The notes: generated from the sequence alone by a model not told the origin. Positions 33,665 to 44,614 are shown, counted from the first letter of the stretch. The stretch is DNA of 64,000 nt from Hydrotalea sp. (GCA_022402565.1 JAKRSC010000024.1:108042-172041); one strand, 5' to 3'. Program-made: numbers and translations.

Positions 33665-36600
33665 GTGCTACAAAGATTCCTTCATATAATAGTTCGTATT
33701 CTCCTTGGGCTTTTATTGCTCATTATACTCCTTTGGCTGGCCATTCAAACCAGCCTAGTTCAAAATTGGTTGGTAGGAATTGCCACTTCAAAGCTGAGTA
33801 AGGCAATTGGCACAGAAGTAAGAATTGAAGAAGTAGGCATTAGTTTTTTTGACAAATTAAATATCAAGGGCGTATTGGTAAGAGACCAAAATAAAGATAC
33901 ACTTCTACATGCCGGTGCATTAAAAATTAGAATAACTGATTACTTTTTCTTGAAAAATAAGGCGGATATTACCTATGTTGGTTTGGAAGATGCTGTGGTA
34001 AAACTTCAACGTCTAAAGGACAGCACATGGAACTACCAGTTTATCGTTGATTATTTTGATGGATCAGATTCTACGAAAGTTGTAGATACTATTAAAATGG
34101 CAGCAACCCCATCAAAAAGTAACAAGAAGCCATTTCAACTTGGACTTAAAAAAATTGATTTAAAAAAAGTAAGTTTCCTTCAAAATGATCTGTGGGTTGG
34201 CGAAAGAATGTTTATTAAAGTTGGTAGTCTTTTCGCAGAAACTGATCAGGTTGATTTTAACAAAACCAGCTTTTTAGTAAAAGAGGTTACAATTGATAAT
34301 CCATATTTTTCACTGTTACAGCTAGATGGCTTAAGGCCTCCCAAACCAAAAAATAAAATCGATACTGGACTATCTCTCAATCCTGGACACCTTTATCTTC
34401 AAATAGCAGATATTCAAATAAAAAACGGGATTTTTTATAACCACATAGATGCAGAAAAAAATGATAGCCCATTATTCGATGGTGAACATATACGAATCAC
34501 TCAATTAAATGGAAGGGTTAAAAACTTTTCATTTAGAGAAGATACCATTAGTGCAGATATCCAATTATCTGCTAAAGAAAGGTGTGGATTAGAATTACGT
34601 CAATTAAAAACCAATTTCACATTAACACCTCAACTAATTGAATTAGCTAAACTTACTCTAGAAACTCCACGAAGTAGACTTACGAATTTTTACTCAATGA
34701 AGTTCAAAGATTTTAAATCTATGAACGACTTTAATAACAATGTAATCTTACATGCTAAGTTGGTTAATAGTCAGCTCAACCTTCAAGACCTATCATACTT
34801 TGCACCTGAATTAAAAAATGTTGCACACAAGTTTTGGATTAATGGAACAGCTAAAGGAACACTTTCCAAATTAGACGTTCAATCATTAAACGTTAAATAT
34901 GGTGACAATACATTTTTAACTGGCAATATAAATGTGATTGGTTTACCAGATATTGACAGAGCATTCTTCCAAATGCAGGATGCTAACCTACAAACAAGTG
35001 CTTATGATTTTTATAAAATATTCCCAAGCTTACAACAATTAAAGACCCCAGATTTACCTGCTATGGGGAAAGTTTGGTTTAAAGGAGCATTCAATGGAAC
35101 CATACATCAGTTCGCTACTCAAGGTATGGTTACAACTGCACTAGGAAGTATTCAATCGAACATTTTACTTTCACTCCCAGAAAAGGGGGAGCCGGCGTAC
35201 AAAGGCTCAATTCAAACCAATAGTTTTAATGTTGGAAAATTGATGAAGGATAGCAGCTTTGGCAGATTTAGCTTCTCCGGAAAAATTGAAGGCAGTAGCT
35301 TTTCAATAGCCACAATGAAAAGTAAATTTGAAGGAAAAATTGATTCAATTCAGTACAACAATTATACCTACAACGATATAACTGCAAAAGGGAACTTTCA
35401 AAAAAAACAATTTATTGGAGAAGTAAATATTGATGACCCTAACATAAACATTATCTCAAATGTTGAAATTGACTTAACTGGCGATAAACCCAACTTTAAC
35501 ATTCTTAGCGACATATCAAAACTTCATTTGCAACAATTAGGTTTTTTGAAAGAGCGCTTGGATATTGAAAGTTTTGTAGACTTAAATTTTAAAGGCAATA
35601 CTATTGACGATTTTTTAGGCACTGCAAAACTCATTAATACCAAGCTTATAACCAATTCTGAAAAACAATCATTTGATTCATTAGTTTTAAGCTCTTATCT
35701 TGACCAAGGCAAGCATCTTGAGTTAAAGGGTAATAATATTTCTGTTGCAGTTAATGGCGAATACAATATCATGGACCTGCAGGGTAGTTTTCAATCATTA
35801 TTATCAAGATACTTTCCTGCATATATTTCTGCGCCAAAAGTTACTCCTAAGAATCAAAACTTCAACTTTTCTATTCAAACCAATTACATTGAGCCTTATG
35901 TTCAATTTTTCAATAAAAACTTATTTGGCCTTAACGATATAAACTTATCAGGCACTCTTAATACACAAAAAAGTGAAATGGACTTTGACTTGTTTGTGCC
36001 TTATTTTAAGTTTAATGATATCAGTATTTTACAAGCTGAAATAAATGCAAAAGGTTTACAAGATAGCTTAGTCTTAGAGGGCACTACAACAGCCATAACT
36101 ATTGGTGATAGTTTAGATTTTCCACATACAAGGTTTTCAATTCAAGCAGCACAAGATCATGCAATAGTTGGTATACTTACCTCAAGCAATAATAGTTTTG
36201 AAAATGCAGAGCTACTTGCCGATGTATTTACATTACCTGATGGAGTAAGAATTCAATTTAGGCCATCCAACTTTGTGCTTAATCAAAAAAACTGGACAAT
36301 CGAGAAAAATGGACAAATCGTCATCAGAAAAAATTTCCTCTTTGCCAAAGAATTAAAACTCAATCAAGGATTCCAAGAAATTAATGTGTATACCAAAGAA
36401 GAAGATGGTGGCAACACGCAGTATTTGATGGTAGACGTAAAAGACGTTGTATTAGGTGATTTGGTTTCTATGTTCTTAAAAGAACCAAGGCTTGAAGGTG
36501 CCACAACCGGAAACATTAGAATTGACGATTTTTTTGGTAAAATGTCTGTGAATGCTAACTTTTCTATTGATCAATTTAATTTCAACGAAGATTCAATAGG

Positions 36601-38488
36601 CTTGGTAAAATTATCTGCCTATTACGAAAGTGTTCATGAAAAGTTGAGTTATTCTATTTCTTCTGCTAATCCTGGTTATGATTTTGAAGGAGATGGTTCT
36701 TATCAATTAAATGATTCAATTAGCCCACTCTCTACTAGGGTTGTACTAAAAGATGCGAAAATTGATTTATTGGAACCCTATTTAGAGGGCTTGTTTAGTA
36801 ACTTAAAAGGACGTGCAAAAGGCGAGATTATGGTTTTTGGCAATCCAAATTCGCCAGAAATCTTAGGAACTGCAGTAGTGAAACAAGCGGGATTATTAGT
36901 TGATTATACAAAAGTCTACTACGAAATAGATTCTTTAGCAGTTCAATTCAAAGAAGATGGTCTGCATTTTGGAGAGTTTACCATAAAAGATCCTTTTAAT
37001 AATACAGGCACAGTAAGAGGCAAACTACTAGAAAAGGGATTTTCTAATATGTTTTTTGATTTTGATTTATCTACCAAAAAATTGCTTTTAATAAATACAA
37101 ATGCACAAGACAACAGTCAGTTTTATGGTAAAGCAATTGGTGAGGCTACATTAAGCTTAAAAGGTCCAGAAAGCAATGCAATTATGAGCATTGTAGCTAA
37201 AGCAAATGATAGTTCATCTATAGTTATTCCAAATAGCAGTAGCAAAGCAAGTAGCGATGTTAATTTTATAGTTTTTAAAGAGTATGGCTCAGAAATTAAA
37301 AAAGAGGAGTCTACATCAAATTTCAACTTAACTGTCGATTTAGATATTACGGCTAATAATCTAGTGAAAATTGATGTAGTGCTTGATGAACTAACTGGTG
37401 ACATAATTAAGGCTACTGGTAATGGACGATTAAGGATCAGAGCTGGCACTACTGAAGATTTAACTATGAGTGGCAGATACAATATTGAAAAAGGAAGCTA
37501 CGATTTCAATTTTCAATCAATAATTCGTAAACCATTTATCTTAAAATCGGAATCGGGTAATTACATAGAATGGTCTGGAGATCCATATCGTGCTCAGCTT
37601 AAAATTGATGCGGTATATACTGCAGAACGAATCAGTTTTGCAGATTTAGTGGGCAACCAAAGTTTTTCTGGTGCTGTAAAAGCATATAGAGGTGATGTCT
37701 TTGTGATTGCTGAATTACGTGAATTTTTAACTAAACCTGCTATACGATTTAAACTAGACTTTGAACAAGGATCGCCAATAAAATCAGAACCTGAATTTGA
37801 AGCATTAATTAGAAGAATTGAAAGTGAAGAGAATGCAATTCTCACTCAAGTTGCTTATTTAATTGTTTTTAATTCATTTGCTCCTTATGGTACTCAAAAC
37901 CAGTCAACAGCTTTAGGTAGTACTTCATTAGCATCCATTAGCATCAACACAATTTCTTCACTCATTACCAATGAAGTGAATAAAGTTTTGTCGAATGTGC
38001 TTTATAAAATTACTGGTGATAAGAGTTGGCGGTTCGATTTAGCAACCTCTGTATATAGCAGTTCAAATATTTTTGCAGGTGCTGCAGGCAATAATAATCA
38101 GCTCGATAGATCAAGAGTTAATTTAAAGCTTGGAAAAAGTTTTTTGAATGATCAAATCATATTCACTTTTGGAAGTGATTTAGATTTTAATACACCAGGA
38201 GTAGCTCAGACGGGACAATTCCAGTGGCTACCCGATTTTAACTTAGAGCTTATTTTGTCGAGAGACAGAAAGCTCAGAGCAATCATTTTTGTAAAAAACA
38301 ACCTAGATATCTCTGGTACAAGCATTGGCAGAAGAAACAGGCAAGGAGTAAGTATTTCTTACAAGCAAGACTTCAATCGATTTTTTGGTAAAAAGGAGGA
38401 TGAAATTGAATTTAAGCCGAAGCAAAAACCAGAAAATGAATCATCTAAAACAGAGCCTGAAATTGAATTAGTTCCCGAGATTGAGTAA
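33665..38488 (+). CDS. tamB: Translocation and assembly module protein TamB (AsmA-like)
   Basis: Very long periplasmic protein (1607 residues) anchored by one N-terminal helix (about 10-28, RILLGLLLLIILLWLAIQT). Most of the chain is repetitive beta strands, as expected for the hydrophobic groove of TamB/AsmA-type proteins that bridge the envelope. The last 350 residues form the TamB C-terminal domain (GSYDFNFQSIIRKPFILK, YTAERISFADLVG, NNQLDRSRVNLKLGKSF, NLDISGTSIGRRNRQGVSISYKQDF). Known members move phospholipids or help outer-membrane protein insertion. The start codon is GTG. The 3' end overlaps convergent aroQ by 21 bases. Confidence 0.92.
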   Translation: MLQRFLHIIVRILLGLLLLIILLWLAIQTSLVQNWLVGIATSKLSKAIGTEVRIEEVGISFFDKLNIKGVLVRDQNKDTLLHAGALKIRITDYFFLKNKADITYVGLEDAVVKLQRLKDSTWNYQFIVDYFDGSDSTKVVDTIKMAATPSKSNKKPFQLGLKKIDLKKVSFLQNDLWVGERMFIKVGSLFAETDQVDFNKTSFLVKEVTIDNPYFSLLQLDGLRPPKPKNKIDTGLSLNPGHLYLQIADIQIKNGIFYNHIDAEKNDSPLFDGEHIRITQLNGRVKNFSFREDTISADIQLSAKERCGLELRQLKTNFTLTPQLIELAKLTLETPRSRLTNFYSMKFKDFKSMNDFNNNVILHAKLVNSQLNLQDLSYFAPELKNVAHKFWINGTAKGTLSKLDVQSLNVKYGDNTFLTGNINVIGLPDIDRAFFQMQDANLQTSAYDFYKIFPSLQQLKTPDLPAMGKVWFKGAFNGTIHQFATQGMVTTALGSIQSNILLSLPEKGEPAYKGSIQTNSFNVGKLMKDSSFGRFSFSGKIEGSSFSIATMKSKFEGKIDSIQYNNYTYNDITAKGNFQKKQFIGEVNIDDPNINIISNVEIDLTGDKPNFNILSDISKLHLQQLGFLKERLDIESFVDLNFKGNTIDDFLGTAKLINTKLITNSEKQSFDSLVLSSYLDQGKHLELKGNNISVAVNGEYNIMDLQGSFQSLLSRYFPAYISAPKVTPKNQNFNFSIQTNYIEPYVQFFNKNLFGLNDINLSGTLNTQKSEMDFDLFVPYFKFNDISILQAEINAKGLQDSLVLEGTTTAITIGDSLDFPHTRFSIQAAQDHAIVGILTSSNNSFENAELLADVFTLPDGVRIQFRPSNFVLNQKNWTIEKNGQIVIRKNFLFAKELKLNQGFQEINVYTKEEDGGNTQYLMVDVKDVVLGDLVSMFLKEPRLEGATTGNIRIDDFFGKMSVNANFSIDQFNFNEDSIGLVKLSAYYESVHEKLSYSISSANPGYDFEGDGSYQLNDSISPLSTRVVLKDAKIDLLEPYLEGLFSNLKGRAKGEIMVFGNPNSPEILGTAVVKQAGLLVDYTKVYYEIDSLAVQFKEDGLHFGEFTIKDPFNNTGTVRGKLLEKGFSNMFFDFDLSTKKLLLINTNAQDNSQFYGKAIGEATLSLKGPESNAIMSIVAKANDSSSIVIPNSSSKASSDVNFIVFKEYGSEIKKEESTSNFNLTVDLDITANNLVKIDVVLDELTGDIIKATGNGRLRIRAGTTEDLTMSGRYNIEKGSYDFNFQSIIRKPFILKSESGNYIEWSGDPYRAQLKIDAVYTAERISFADLVGNQSFSGAVKAYRGDVFVIAELREFLTKPAIRFKLDFEQGSPIKSEPEFEALIRRIESEENAILTQVAYLIVFNSFAPYGTQNQSTALGSTSLASISINTISSLITNEVNKVLSNVLYKITGDKSWRFDLATSVYSSSNIFAGAAGNNNQLDRSRVNLKLGKSFLNDQIIFTFGSDLDFNTPGVAQTGQFQWLPDFNLELILSRDRKLRAIIFVKNNLDISGTSIGRRNRQGVSISYKQDFNRFFGKKEDEIEFKPKQKPENESSKTEPEIELVPEIE

Positions 38489-38902
38489 AAAGTCTATTGC
38501 ATACACATAACCCTGTAATCCTAATCCAGATATTGTTCCTTTGCTAACAGCACCTATATGTGATACATGCCTAAACTCCTCACGTGCATGCACCTGACTA
38601 ATATGAACTTCTACAACAGGAGAAACAATTGCTTGAATAGCATCACGAAGCGCTACAGAGGTATGGGTATAAGCACCTGGATTAAAAACTATGCCTTTTA
38701 CCTCAAATCCATATTGATGGATAGTATTGATGAGTTCACCCTCAATGTTGCTTTGTTGATAAATTAAATTAACAGAAGGATACCTGTTTTGAAGCTCTTT
38801 AAAAAAGTCTTCAAAACTCAATGTACCATACACTGTTGGCTCCCTCTTTCCTAAGAGATTCAAATTAGGCCCATTGAGTATTAAAATAGATGGTTGGCTC
38901 AT
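38468..38902 (-). CDS. aroQ: 3-dehydroquinate dehydratase, type II
   Basis: Third step of the shikimate pathway, dodecameric type II enzyme of 144 residues. NGPNLNLLGKREPTVYG (10-26) holds the active-site Arg20 and Tyr25. QSNIEGELI, NPGAYTHTSVALRDAI and EVHISQVHAREEFRH carry the substrate-binding Asn, Thr/Ser and His residues. It abuts carA: the carA stop is directly followed by the aroQ start, so the two genes are very likely cotranscribed. No other aro gene is in the window. Confidence 0.95.
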   Translation of the reverse strand: MSQPSILILNGPNLNLLGKREPTVYGTLSFEDFFKELQNRYPSVNLIYQQSNIEGELINTIHQYGFEVKGIVFNPGAYTHTSVALRDAIQAIVSPVVEVHISQVHAREEFRHVSHIGAVSKGTISGLGLQGYVYAIDFLLNLGN

Positions 38903-40006
38903 TTATCCAGCTTTACGAATCATTGCAATAAAATCGTCAAATAAATACCGGGAATCGTGCGGACCAGGTGTTGCTTCTGGATGATATTGAACACTAAAAG
39001 CTGGTCGATCTTTTAATCGAATACCCTCTATACTTTCATCATTCAAATTCACATGTGTCACTTCCAAATTAGGATGCACTGCAACTTGTTTTGGATCTAC
39101 TCCAAATCCATGATTCTGCGTGGTTATTTCACTTTTTCCAGTGATTAAGTTTTTAACTGGGTGGTTTAATCCCCTATGTCCATGGTGCATTTTAAATGTT
39201 GAAACTCCATTTGCCAAAGCCAACAACTGATGCCCCAAACAAATTCCGAAAAGAGGCTTTTTTTCTTCCAAGATTTCTTGAATGGTAGTAACTGCATAAT
39301 CCATAGTTGCTGGGTCGCCAGGTCCATTCGAAATAAAATAACCGTTCGGTTGAAAGTCTTTCAACTGAGATAAGGGTGTTTTTGCAGGATGCACCCTCAC
39401 AAATGCCCCCCTATCTACCATGCACTGTAGAATATTTTTCTTTACTCCAAAGTCCAATACCGCAATTCTAACTTCGCTGTTTGGATCACCCATTTCATAA
39501 ACTATACTTGTACTAACTGTACTAGCCAATTCCAATCCCTCCATAGATGGTACAGCAGCCAATTGTTTTTTTAGCAATTCAATATCTGTTGTTTCAGAAG
39601 AAATGATTGCATTCATGGCCCCCTTCGTTCTAACATGTGCAACCAAAGCTCTAGTATCAATTCCTTCAATTGAAACAATTTGGTGCTCCAACAAATAAGC
39701 TTCTAAAGAATTATCTGCTTGAATACGGCTATACTGATCTTCTAGATTTCTTCCAATTAACCCAGCAATTTTAACCGTTTCACTTTCAACATCTGTCTTT
39801 TTCACCCCATAGTTACCAACATGGACATTATTCATAATAATGATTTGGCCAGTATAACTTGGATCAGTAAAAACTTCCTGATAACCTGTCATGCCCGTAT
39901 TAAAGCAAATTTCCCCTGTTGTAGTTCCTATTTTACCAAAAGAGGTGCCATAAAAAACATTTCCATCGGCCAAAAGCAAAACAGCAGGTACAGGAATTTG
40001 TGACAT
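38903..40006 (-). CDS. carA: Carbamoyl-phosphate synthase small subunit
   Basis: Glutaminase subunit that supplies ammonia to CarB for carbamoyl phosphate, feeding arginine and pyrimidine synthesis. The N-terminal CarA domain begins with ADGNVFYGTSFG and includes GEICFNTGMTGYQE. The class I GATase domain has FGICLGHQLL with the nucleophilic Cys (near 255) and QYHPEATPGPHDS with the catalytic His. The 367 residues are full length. carB is not in the window. The gene is followed immediately by aroQ. Confidence 0.96.
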   Translation of the reverse strand: MSQIPVPAVLLLADGNVFYGTSFGKIGTTTGEICFNTGMTGYQEVFTDPSYTGQIIIMNNVHVGNYGVKKTDVESETVKIAGLIGRNLEDQYSRIQADNSLEAYLLEHQIVSIEGIDTRALVAHVRTKGAMNAIISSETTDIELLKKQLAAVPSMEGLELASTVSTSIVYEMGDPNSEVRIAVLDFGVKKNILQCMVDRGAFVRVHPAKTPLSQLKDFQPNGYFISNGPGDPATMDYAVTTIQEILEEKKPLFGICLGHQLLALANGVSTFKMHHGHRGLNHPVKNLITGKSEITTQNHGFGVDPKQVAVHPNLEVTHVNLNDESIEGIRLKDRPAFSVQYHPEATPGPHDSRYLFDDFIAMIRKAG

Positions 40007-40026
40007 ATTGGTTGGTTATTTCTGCG

Positions 40027-40034
40027 CAAAAATA
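40027..40034 (-). promoter_or_regulatory. -7 promoter box of carA
   Basis: The minus strand reads TATTTTTG, an exact TAnnTTTG match, 20 bases upstream of the carA ATG. No clear -33 partner. No PyrR-type leader is visible. Confidence 0.5.
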
Positions 40035-40098
40035 ATGTACAGTAAGCGGAAAGCAGATATTAGTTAAAGAAATGGGGAGAAAATATATAATACCGCCC

Positions 40099-41583
40099 CT
40101 ATTTCAACTGTTCTAGGGCTTGCGCTATCATTTCCTCCTGCTTTTGAGATTCAATAAACACAGGTGGAGCCGCTCTTTCTGCACAGTCAGTTATTCCGCA
40201 ACGCTCGCAAGTGGTATGCACTGTTCTAACAGGTACAGACGAATCGTTCACAAAAGGCATTGAAATGGCCAAGCGGGGATCAATCAAGATACCTAAAGTA
40301 ACACTCACAAAATGGCTGGAATTTTTGCCTGAAGGTTTTGCAAAAGTGATACAAAAATACCTATTGTGGGTTTGCCAATATTGTGAAATTTGAGCCAATA
40401 CAATGGGCTGCTTGTATTTCTTAGATTGTACTTTTTTGTGTACTTCTTCCATTGCATGAATAGCTATCCATCTCCGGCAATAATGTTCTTGCAAGACATT
40501 CGCATAAGGACTATGCAATTGTGAAAGATGCAGTTCTTTAGTCATTTCAAAATGCATCGTTTCCATATTCCCACTCATACGTAAAAAGAACAATTGGTCA
40601 ATTCCAAAATGAGCAGGCAACAAGTTTGTTAACCGTTGCATCAACATTTCAGGTGTAACATCATACTTCTGTAAAAGCTGCACCCACTCCTTTTCGTGCC
40701 ATTTTGGATTTCTTGTTACTTGCTGAATGGCTTCAGTAATATGATCTTCTGGCATTAATAAAGCACTTGCAAAATAAGAGGCTTTAAAGTTGTTAAGCAG
40801 CACTTCAAAGGAAGCAGGATGTAGCAAAATGGTTTCTAGTGGACGAGGATCAAGTTGTAAAAAATGAAATGCGAGTTCTCTTGCAACTAAAAATTTTTCC
40901 TGGGAGGAAGCAAAAGATTTGTTGAGATATAATTTCTTTTTCTGAGGTGCATAATAGGATCTAATTTTTTTCAAAACATCCTTTGTACCTAATAGCTTCC
41001 TATCAATTTTAATTCCATACTCTTGAAACAATATTTCTTCAAGTGATGCAATTCCAGGTACATGCTCTTCATCAATACTCCAGCTCAACCTAGCTTGCTT
41101 AACCGCTTCTTCGATTTCTGGAAAATAGTTATCATGTAAGTCCTGATACGAACGTAATGCAGAAGTGTAGAAATTCTCTTTACTCATTTGAATACTTCTA
41201 CTCAACTTCAACAATGTACTAATAAAAGCAGTTATTTTATCGGGTGTATTAGCAAATAATTCCAATAAAGATGCTGGCGACAATCCAAAATGCTCCCAAG
41301 GCATCATCTGAATAAAATCTGAATTCAATAGGTCTATTATAGGCTGTAATCTTTTATTGCCTGTTAATGAAACCAAATAATCATAATCTACTTTTAGGAC
41401 TTTGGCCAAAGTGATGATTTTATCGGCCTTAGGGTATTTTTTCCCATTTTCAATATCATGCAAATATGAAACTGCCATACCAGTTGCTGCTGACAATTGC
41501 TGGTAGTTTAATCCAAGTTGTTGACGCAACGACTTGACTTTCAGTCCAAATATGAGTCTTACACTTTCTTGATCAGAAACCAT
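40099..41583 (-). CDS. ScfR/RamB-like transcriptional regulator (XRE HTH, degenerate ImmA/IrrE domain, Cys-rich tail)
   Basis: DNA-binding regulator of 494 residues. An XRE helix-turn-helix occupies about 8-65 (GLNYQQLSAATGMAVSYLHDIENGKKYP). A long middle region contains an ImmA/IrrE-like segment (SSQEKFLVARELAFHFLQ, about 220-240) in which the HExxH zinc motif has become RELAF, so it is probably not a protease. The C-terminal domain (DUF2083-like, short-chain fatty acyl regulator family) ends with a cysteine cluster, TTCERCGITDC. The family includes RamB of Corynebacterium, which controls acetate and glyoxylate genes. It is divergent from aceB across about 100 bases, so it very likely regulates aceBA. 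Confidence 0.88.
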   Translation of the reverse strand: MVSDQESVRLIFGLKVKSLRQQLGLNYQQLSAATGMAVSYLHDIENGKKYPKADKIITLAKVLKVDYDYLVSLTGNKRLQPIIDLLNSDFIQMMPWEHFGLSPASLLELFANTPDKITAFISTLLKLSRSIQMSKENFYTSALRSYQDLHDNYFPEIEEAVKQARLSWSIDEEHVPGIASLEEILFQEYGIKIDRKLLGTKDVLKKIRSYYAPQKKKLYLNKSFASSQEKFLVARELAFHFLQLDPRPLETILLHPASFEVLLNNFKASYFASALLMPEDHITEAIQQVTRNPKWHEKEWVQLLQKYDVTPEMLMQRLTNLLPAHFGIDQLFFLRMSGNMETMHFEMTKELHLSQLHSPYANVLQEHYCRRWIAIHAMEEVHKKVQSKKYKQPIVLAQISQYWQTHNRYFCITFAKPSGKNSSHFVSVTLGILIDPRLAISMPFVNDSSVPVRTVHTTCERCGITDCAERAAPPVFIESQKQEEMIAQALEQLK

Positions 41584-41615
41584 ACTGCCAAACTACAACC
41601 AAAGAGGCAAAAATT

Positions 41616-41644
41616 CGAAAAAAAATATTTTAGAGAAATTTTCG
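41616..41644. promoter_or_regulatory. Candidate operator between the regulator and aceB
   Basis: CGAAAA (41616-41621) and TTTTCG (41639-41644) form an inverted repeat with a 17-base spacer. The right arm overlaps the expected -33 position of the aceB promoter. It is a candidate site for the divergent regulator. Confidence 0.3.
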
Positions 41645-41661
41645 CTTTTAATAGTTTTTTC

Positions 41662-41669
41662 TATATTTG
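41662..41669 (+). promoter_or_regulatory. -7 promoter box of aceB
   Basis: TATATTTG is an exact TAnnTTTG match, ending 16 bases before the aceB ATG. The TTTTCG at 41639-41644 could serve as a poor -33 element with a 17-base spacer. Confidence 0.5.
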
Positions 41670-41685
41670 GTAAAATTTCTTGAAA

Positions 41686-43320
41686 ATGTCAACTAAAACC
41701 ACCTCACCTTCTTCAATCACTAGTGTTGGATACTCCTGTCCTTCGGGCATGGAAGTTCATGGCAACTTCAATCCTGTTTTCTCGCAAATCCTAAGCCTTG
41801 ACGCACTCATCTTTTTGAAGGAACTACACATTCGCTTCAATGCTCGAAGACTTGCCCTTTTATCGGCTCGCGAATTATTACAAGCCGATATTGATGCTGG
41901 AAAGCAGCCCGACTTTCTACCGCAAACTGCTATCATTCGAAACAGCGAATGGAAAGTGGCTCTATTGCCAAACGATCTTATTGACAGAAGGGTTGAAATA
42001 ACTGGACCTGTAGATCGGAAAATGGTGATTAATGCATTGAATTCTGGAGCAAAAGTTTTTATGGCCGATTTCGAAGACAGCAACTCGCCTAACTGGATGA
42101 ATACCATACAAGGACAAATTAACCTTAGAGATGCTATCAGAGGAACGATTGAGTTCAGTGGTGAAAATGGCAAAACTTATCAGTTAAACAAAAGCACTGC
42201 AACGCTTATGGTTCGTCCGCGCGGATGGCACTTACCTGAAAAGCATATTTCTGTACACGGTGAAACTATGAGTGGTAGTCTGGTTGATTTTGGATTGTAC
42301 TTCTTCCATAACGCTAAGGCATTGATAAACAAAGGAAGTGGCCCATACTTCTATTTACCAAAAATTGAAAATTATAGAGAAGCAAGATTGTGGGATGACG
42401 TTTTCATTTTCGCTCAAAACTACTTGCACATTCCGCATGGTACCATTAAAGCTACTGTTCTTGTAGAAACCATTTTAGCTAGTTTCCAATTGCATGAAAT
42501 TTTATGGGAACTGCGCGATCATTCAGCAGGATTGAATTGTGGAAGATGGGACTATATCTTCTCTTTTATTAAAAAATTCAAAAACAGACCTGGCTATATT
42601 TTTCCTGATAGAAGTGAAGTAACCATGACGGCACCTTTTATGCGTGCTTACACACAATTGGTTGTACAAACCTGTCACAAAAGAGGCGTTCATGCTATGG
42701 GCGGAATGGCAGCACAAATTCCTATTAAAAATGATGCCGCAGCTAATGAAGCAGCAATCGCTAAAGTAAAAGCAGATAAACTAAGAGAGGTTACAGATGG
42801 ACATGATGGTACTTGGGTGGCACATCCAGGACTGGTTTCAGTTGCATTAGAAGTATTTAATGAACACATGCCTACAGCAAATCAAATTGAATCGAAGCCA
42901 AGAACTGAGTTCCAAACATCTAAAGACGAATTGATAGCATTACCTCTTGGAAAAATTACAGAAGAAGGTATTCGTTCAAATATTAATGTAGGCATTTTAT
43001 ATATAGAAAGTTGGCTAAGAGGAAATGGCGCCGCAGCTATCTATCATCTCATGGAAGATGCAGCCACTGCCGAAATCAGTCGCACGCAATTATGGCAATG
43101 GATTCATGCCAATGCTTCAACAATTGATGGCAGAAAAATTACTCCTGAATGGTATCTCGCTTTAAAAGCTGAAGAACTAGAAAAAATAAAAACCTATGTT
43201 GGAGAAACAGCATTTGAGGCTCCTACTTTTAGAAAAGCAGCTGAAATTTTTGATGACCTCGTTTTACATAATGATTTAACTGAATTCTTAACGCTTCCAG
43301 CCTATTCTCTTATTCCTTAA
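41686..43320 (+). CDS. aceB: Malate synthase A
   Basis: Condenses glyoxylate with acetyl-CoA to give malate, the second step of the glyoxylate shunt. The 544-residue product has the form A signatures: [23 protein letters not shown], and [30 protein letters not shown] with the acidic Mg ligands. I use the ATG two codons after an in-frame TTG (MSTKTT) because the TTG lies only 11 bases past the -7 box. aceA follows after 19 bases, forming an aceBA operon. Confidence 0.95.
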   Translation: MSTKTTSPSSITSVGYSCPSGMEVHGNFNPVFSQILSLDALIFLKELHIRFNARRLALLSARELLQADIDAGKQPDFLPQTAIIRNSEWKVALLPNDLIDRRVEITGPVDRKMVINALNSGAKVFMADFEDSNSPNWMNTIQGQINLRDAIRGTIEFSGENGKTYQLNKSTATLMVRPRGWHLPEKHISVHGETMSGSLVDFGLYFFHNAKALINKGSGPYFYLPKIENYREARLWDDVFIFAQNYLHIPHGTIKATVLVETILASFQLHEILWELRDHSAGLNCGRWDYIFSFIKKFKNRPGYIFPDRSEVTMTAPFMRAYTQLVVQTCHKRGVHAMGGMAAQIPIKNDAAANEAAIAKVKADKLREVTDGHDGTWVAHPGLVSVALEVFNEHMPTANQIESKPRTEFQTSKDELIALPLGKITEEGIRSNINVGILYIESWLRGNGAAAIYHLMEDAATAEISRTQLWQWIHANASTIDGRKITPEWYLALKAEELEKIKTYVGETAFEAPTFRKAAEIFDDLVLHNDLTEFLTLPAYSLIP

Positions 43321-43339
43321 TCATACAAATCAACCAACC

Positions 43340-44614
43340 ATGAACAATCTTACGAAAGCAGAACAATTAACCGCTTATTGGAACAGTCATCCTAGGTGGA
43401 CAGGTATTGAAAGACCATACTCAGCAGAAGATGTATTAAAACTTCGCAGTAAAGTTGAAATTGAATACTCTATTGCCAGACTGGGTGCTGAAAAATTATG
43501 GAATCGTTTGAACAATCAACCATTTGTGGGCGCATTGGGAGCCCTTACTGGTAATCAAGCTGTGCAAGAAGTAGCAGCCGGACTAGAAGCCATTTACTTG
43601 AGTGGCTGGCAGGTAGCTGCAGATGCAAATGTTGCAGGACATATGTACCCCGACCAATCGCTGTATCCCGCTAACTCTGTTCCTGAAGTTGTAAAAAAAA
43701 TCAACAATGCTTTGCTACGTTGCGAACAAATTGATAGTGTTCAAGGAAACAACCAAAAGGATTGGATGCAGCCTATTGTTGCTGATGCAGAAGCTGGATT
43801 TGGTGGCAACTTAAATGCTTTTGAATTAATGAAAATGATGATTGAAGCAGGTGCAGCTGGCGTGCATTTTGAAGATCAATTAAGTAGCGCAAAAAAATGC
43901 GGCCATTTAGGTGGAAAAGTATTGGTGCCAACACAAGAAGCTATCAACAAATTAGTAGCAGCGCGTTTAGCAGCAGACGTTTGCAATGTTCCAACTGTTT
44001 TAATTGCTCGTACTGATGCAGAAGCAGCTAACCTTATAACCAGTGATGTTGATGAAAGAGACCTTCCTTTTATTGCTGGGGAAAGAACTGCAGAAGGATT
44101 CTACGCAGTCAAAAATGGTGTTGAGCAATGCATTTCAAGAGGACTCTCCTATGCGCCATTTGCCGACTTAATTTGGATGGAAACATCACACCCCGACTTA
44201 GATGTAGCAAAAGAATTTGCTGCAGCAATTCATGCCAAGTTCCCAGGAAAAATGTTAGCATACAACTGCTCTCCTTCTTTCAATTGGTCTAAGTTCATGT
44301 CGGAGGCTAAAATGGAAACATTTAGAGAAGAATTAGCTGCATTGGGATATAAATTCCAATTTATTACACTAGCTGGTTTCCATGCATTAAATACTGCCAT
44401 GTTTGAATTATCATCTGCTTACAAAGCAAGAGGAATGGCTGGTTTCTCAGAATTACAACAAAGAGAATTTGCACTTCAAGACAAGGGCTTTAAAGCAATT
44501 AAACACCAAAGCTTTGTTGGCACGGGATATTTTGACTATGTACAAACCACTATTCAGCAAGGAGCTTCTACAGTTGCCATGAAAGAAAGTACTGAAACAG
44601 CGCAATTTCATTAA
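43340..44614 (+). CDS. aceA: Isocitrate lyase
   Basis: Cleaves isocitrate to glyoxylate and succinate, bypassing the decarboxylating steps of the TCA cycle during growth on acetate or fatty acids. The catalytic KKCGHLGGK is at about 185-193. The Mg-binding [14 protein letters not shown] and RTDAEAA and the NCSPSFNW motif are intact. The 424 residues match the short bacterial form. Second gene of the aceBA operon, closed by a strong terminator. No aceK (isocitrate dehydrogenase kinase) is present in the window. Confidence 0.96.
   Translation: MNNLTKAEQLTAYWNSHPRWTGIERPYSAEDVLKLRSKVEIEYSIARLGAEKLWNRLNNQPFVGALGALTGNQAVQEVAAGLEAIYLSGWQVAADANVAGHMYPDQSLYPANSVPEVVKKINNALLRCEQIDSVQGNNQKDWMQPIVADAEAGFGGNLNAFELMKMMIEAGAAGVHFEDQLSSAKKCGHLGGKVLVPTQEAINKLVAARLAADVCNVPTVLIARTDAEAANLITSDVDERDLPFIAGERTAEGFYAVKNGVEQCISRGLSYAPFADLIWMETSHPDLDVAKEFAAAIHAKFPGKMLAYNCSPSFNWSKFMSEAKMETFREELAALGYKFQFITLAGFHALNTAMFELSSAYKARGMAGFSELQQREFALQDKGFKAIKHQSFVGTGYFDYVQTTIQQGASTVAMKESTETAQFH

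Noticed and set aside
40099-41583. Toxin-antitoxin or phage-type XRE/ImmA pair
   Set aside because: One single 494-residue protein with a Cys-rich DUF2083-like end next to aceBA fits a metabolic regulator; no toxin gene or phage gene is near.
41757-42173. 138-codon antisense frame inside aceB
   Set aside because: It lies fully within the conserved malate synthase coding region and its composition looks like a reverse-frame shadow.
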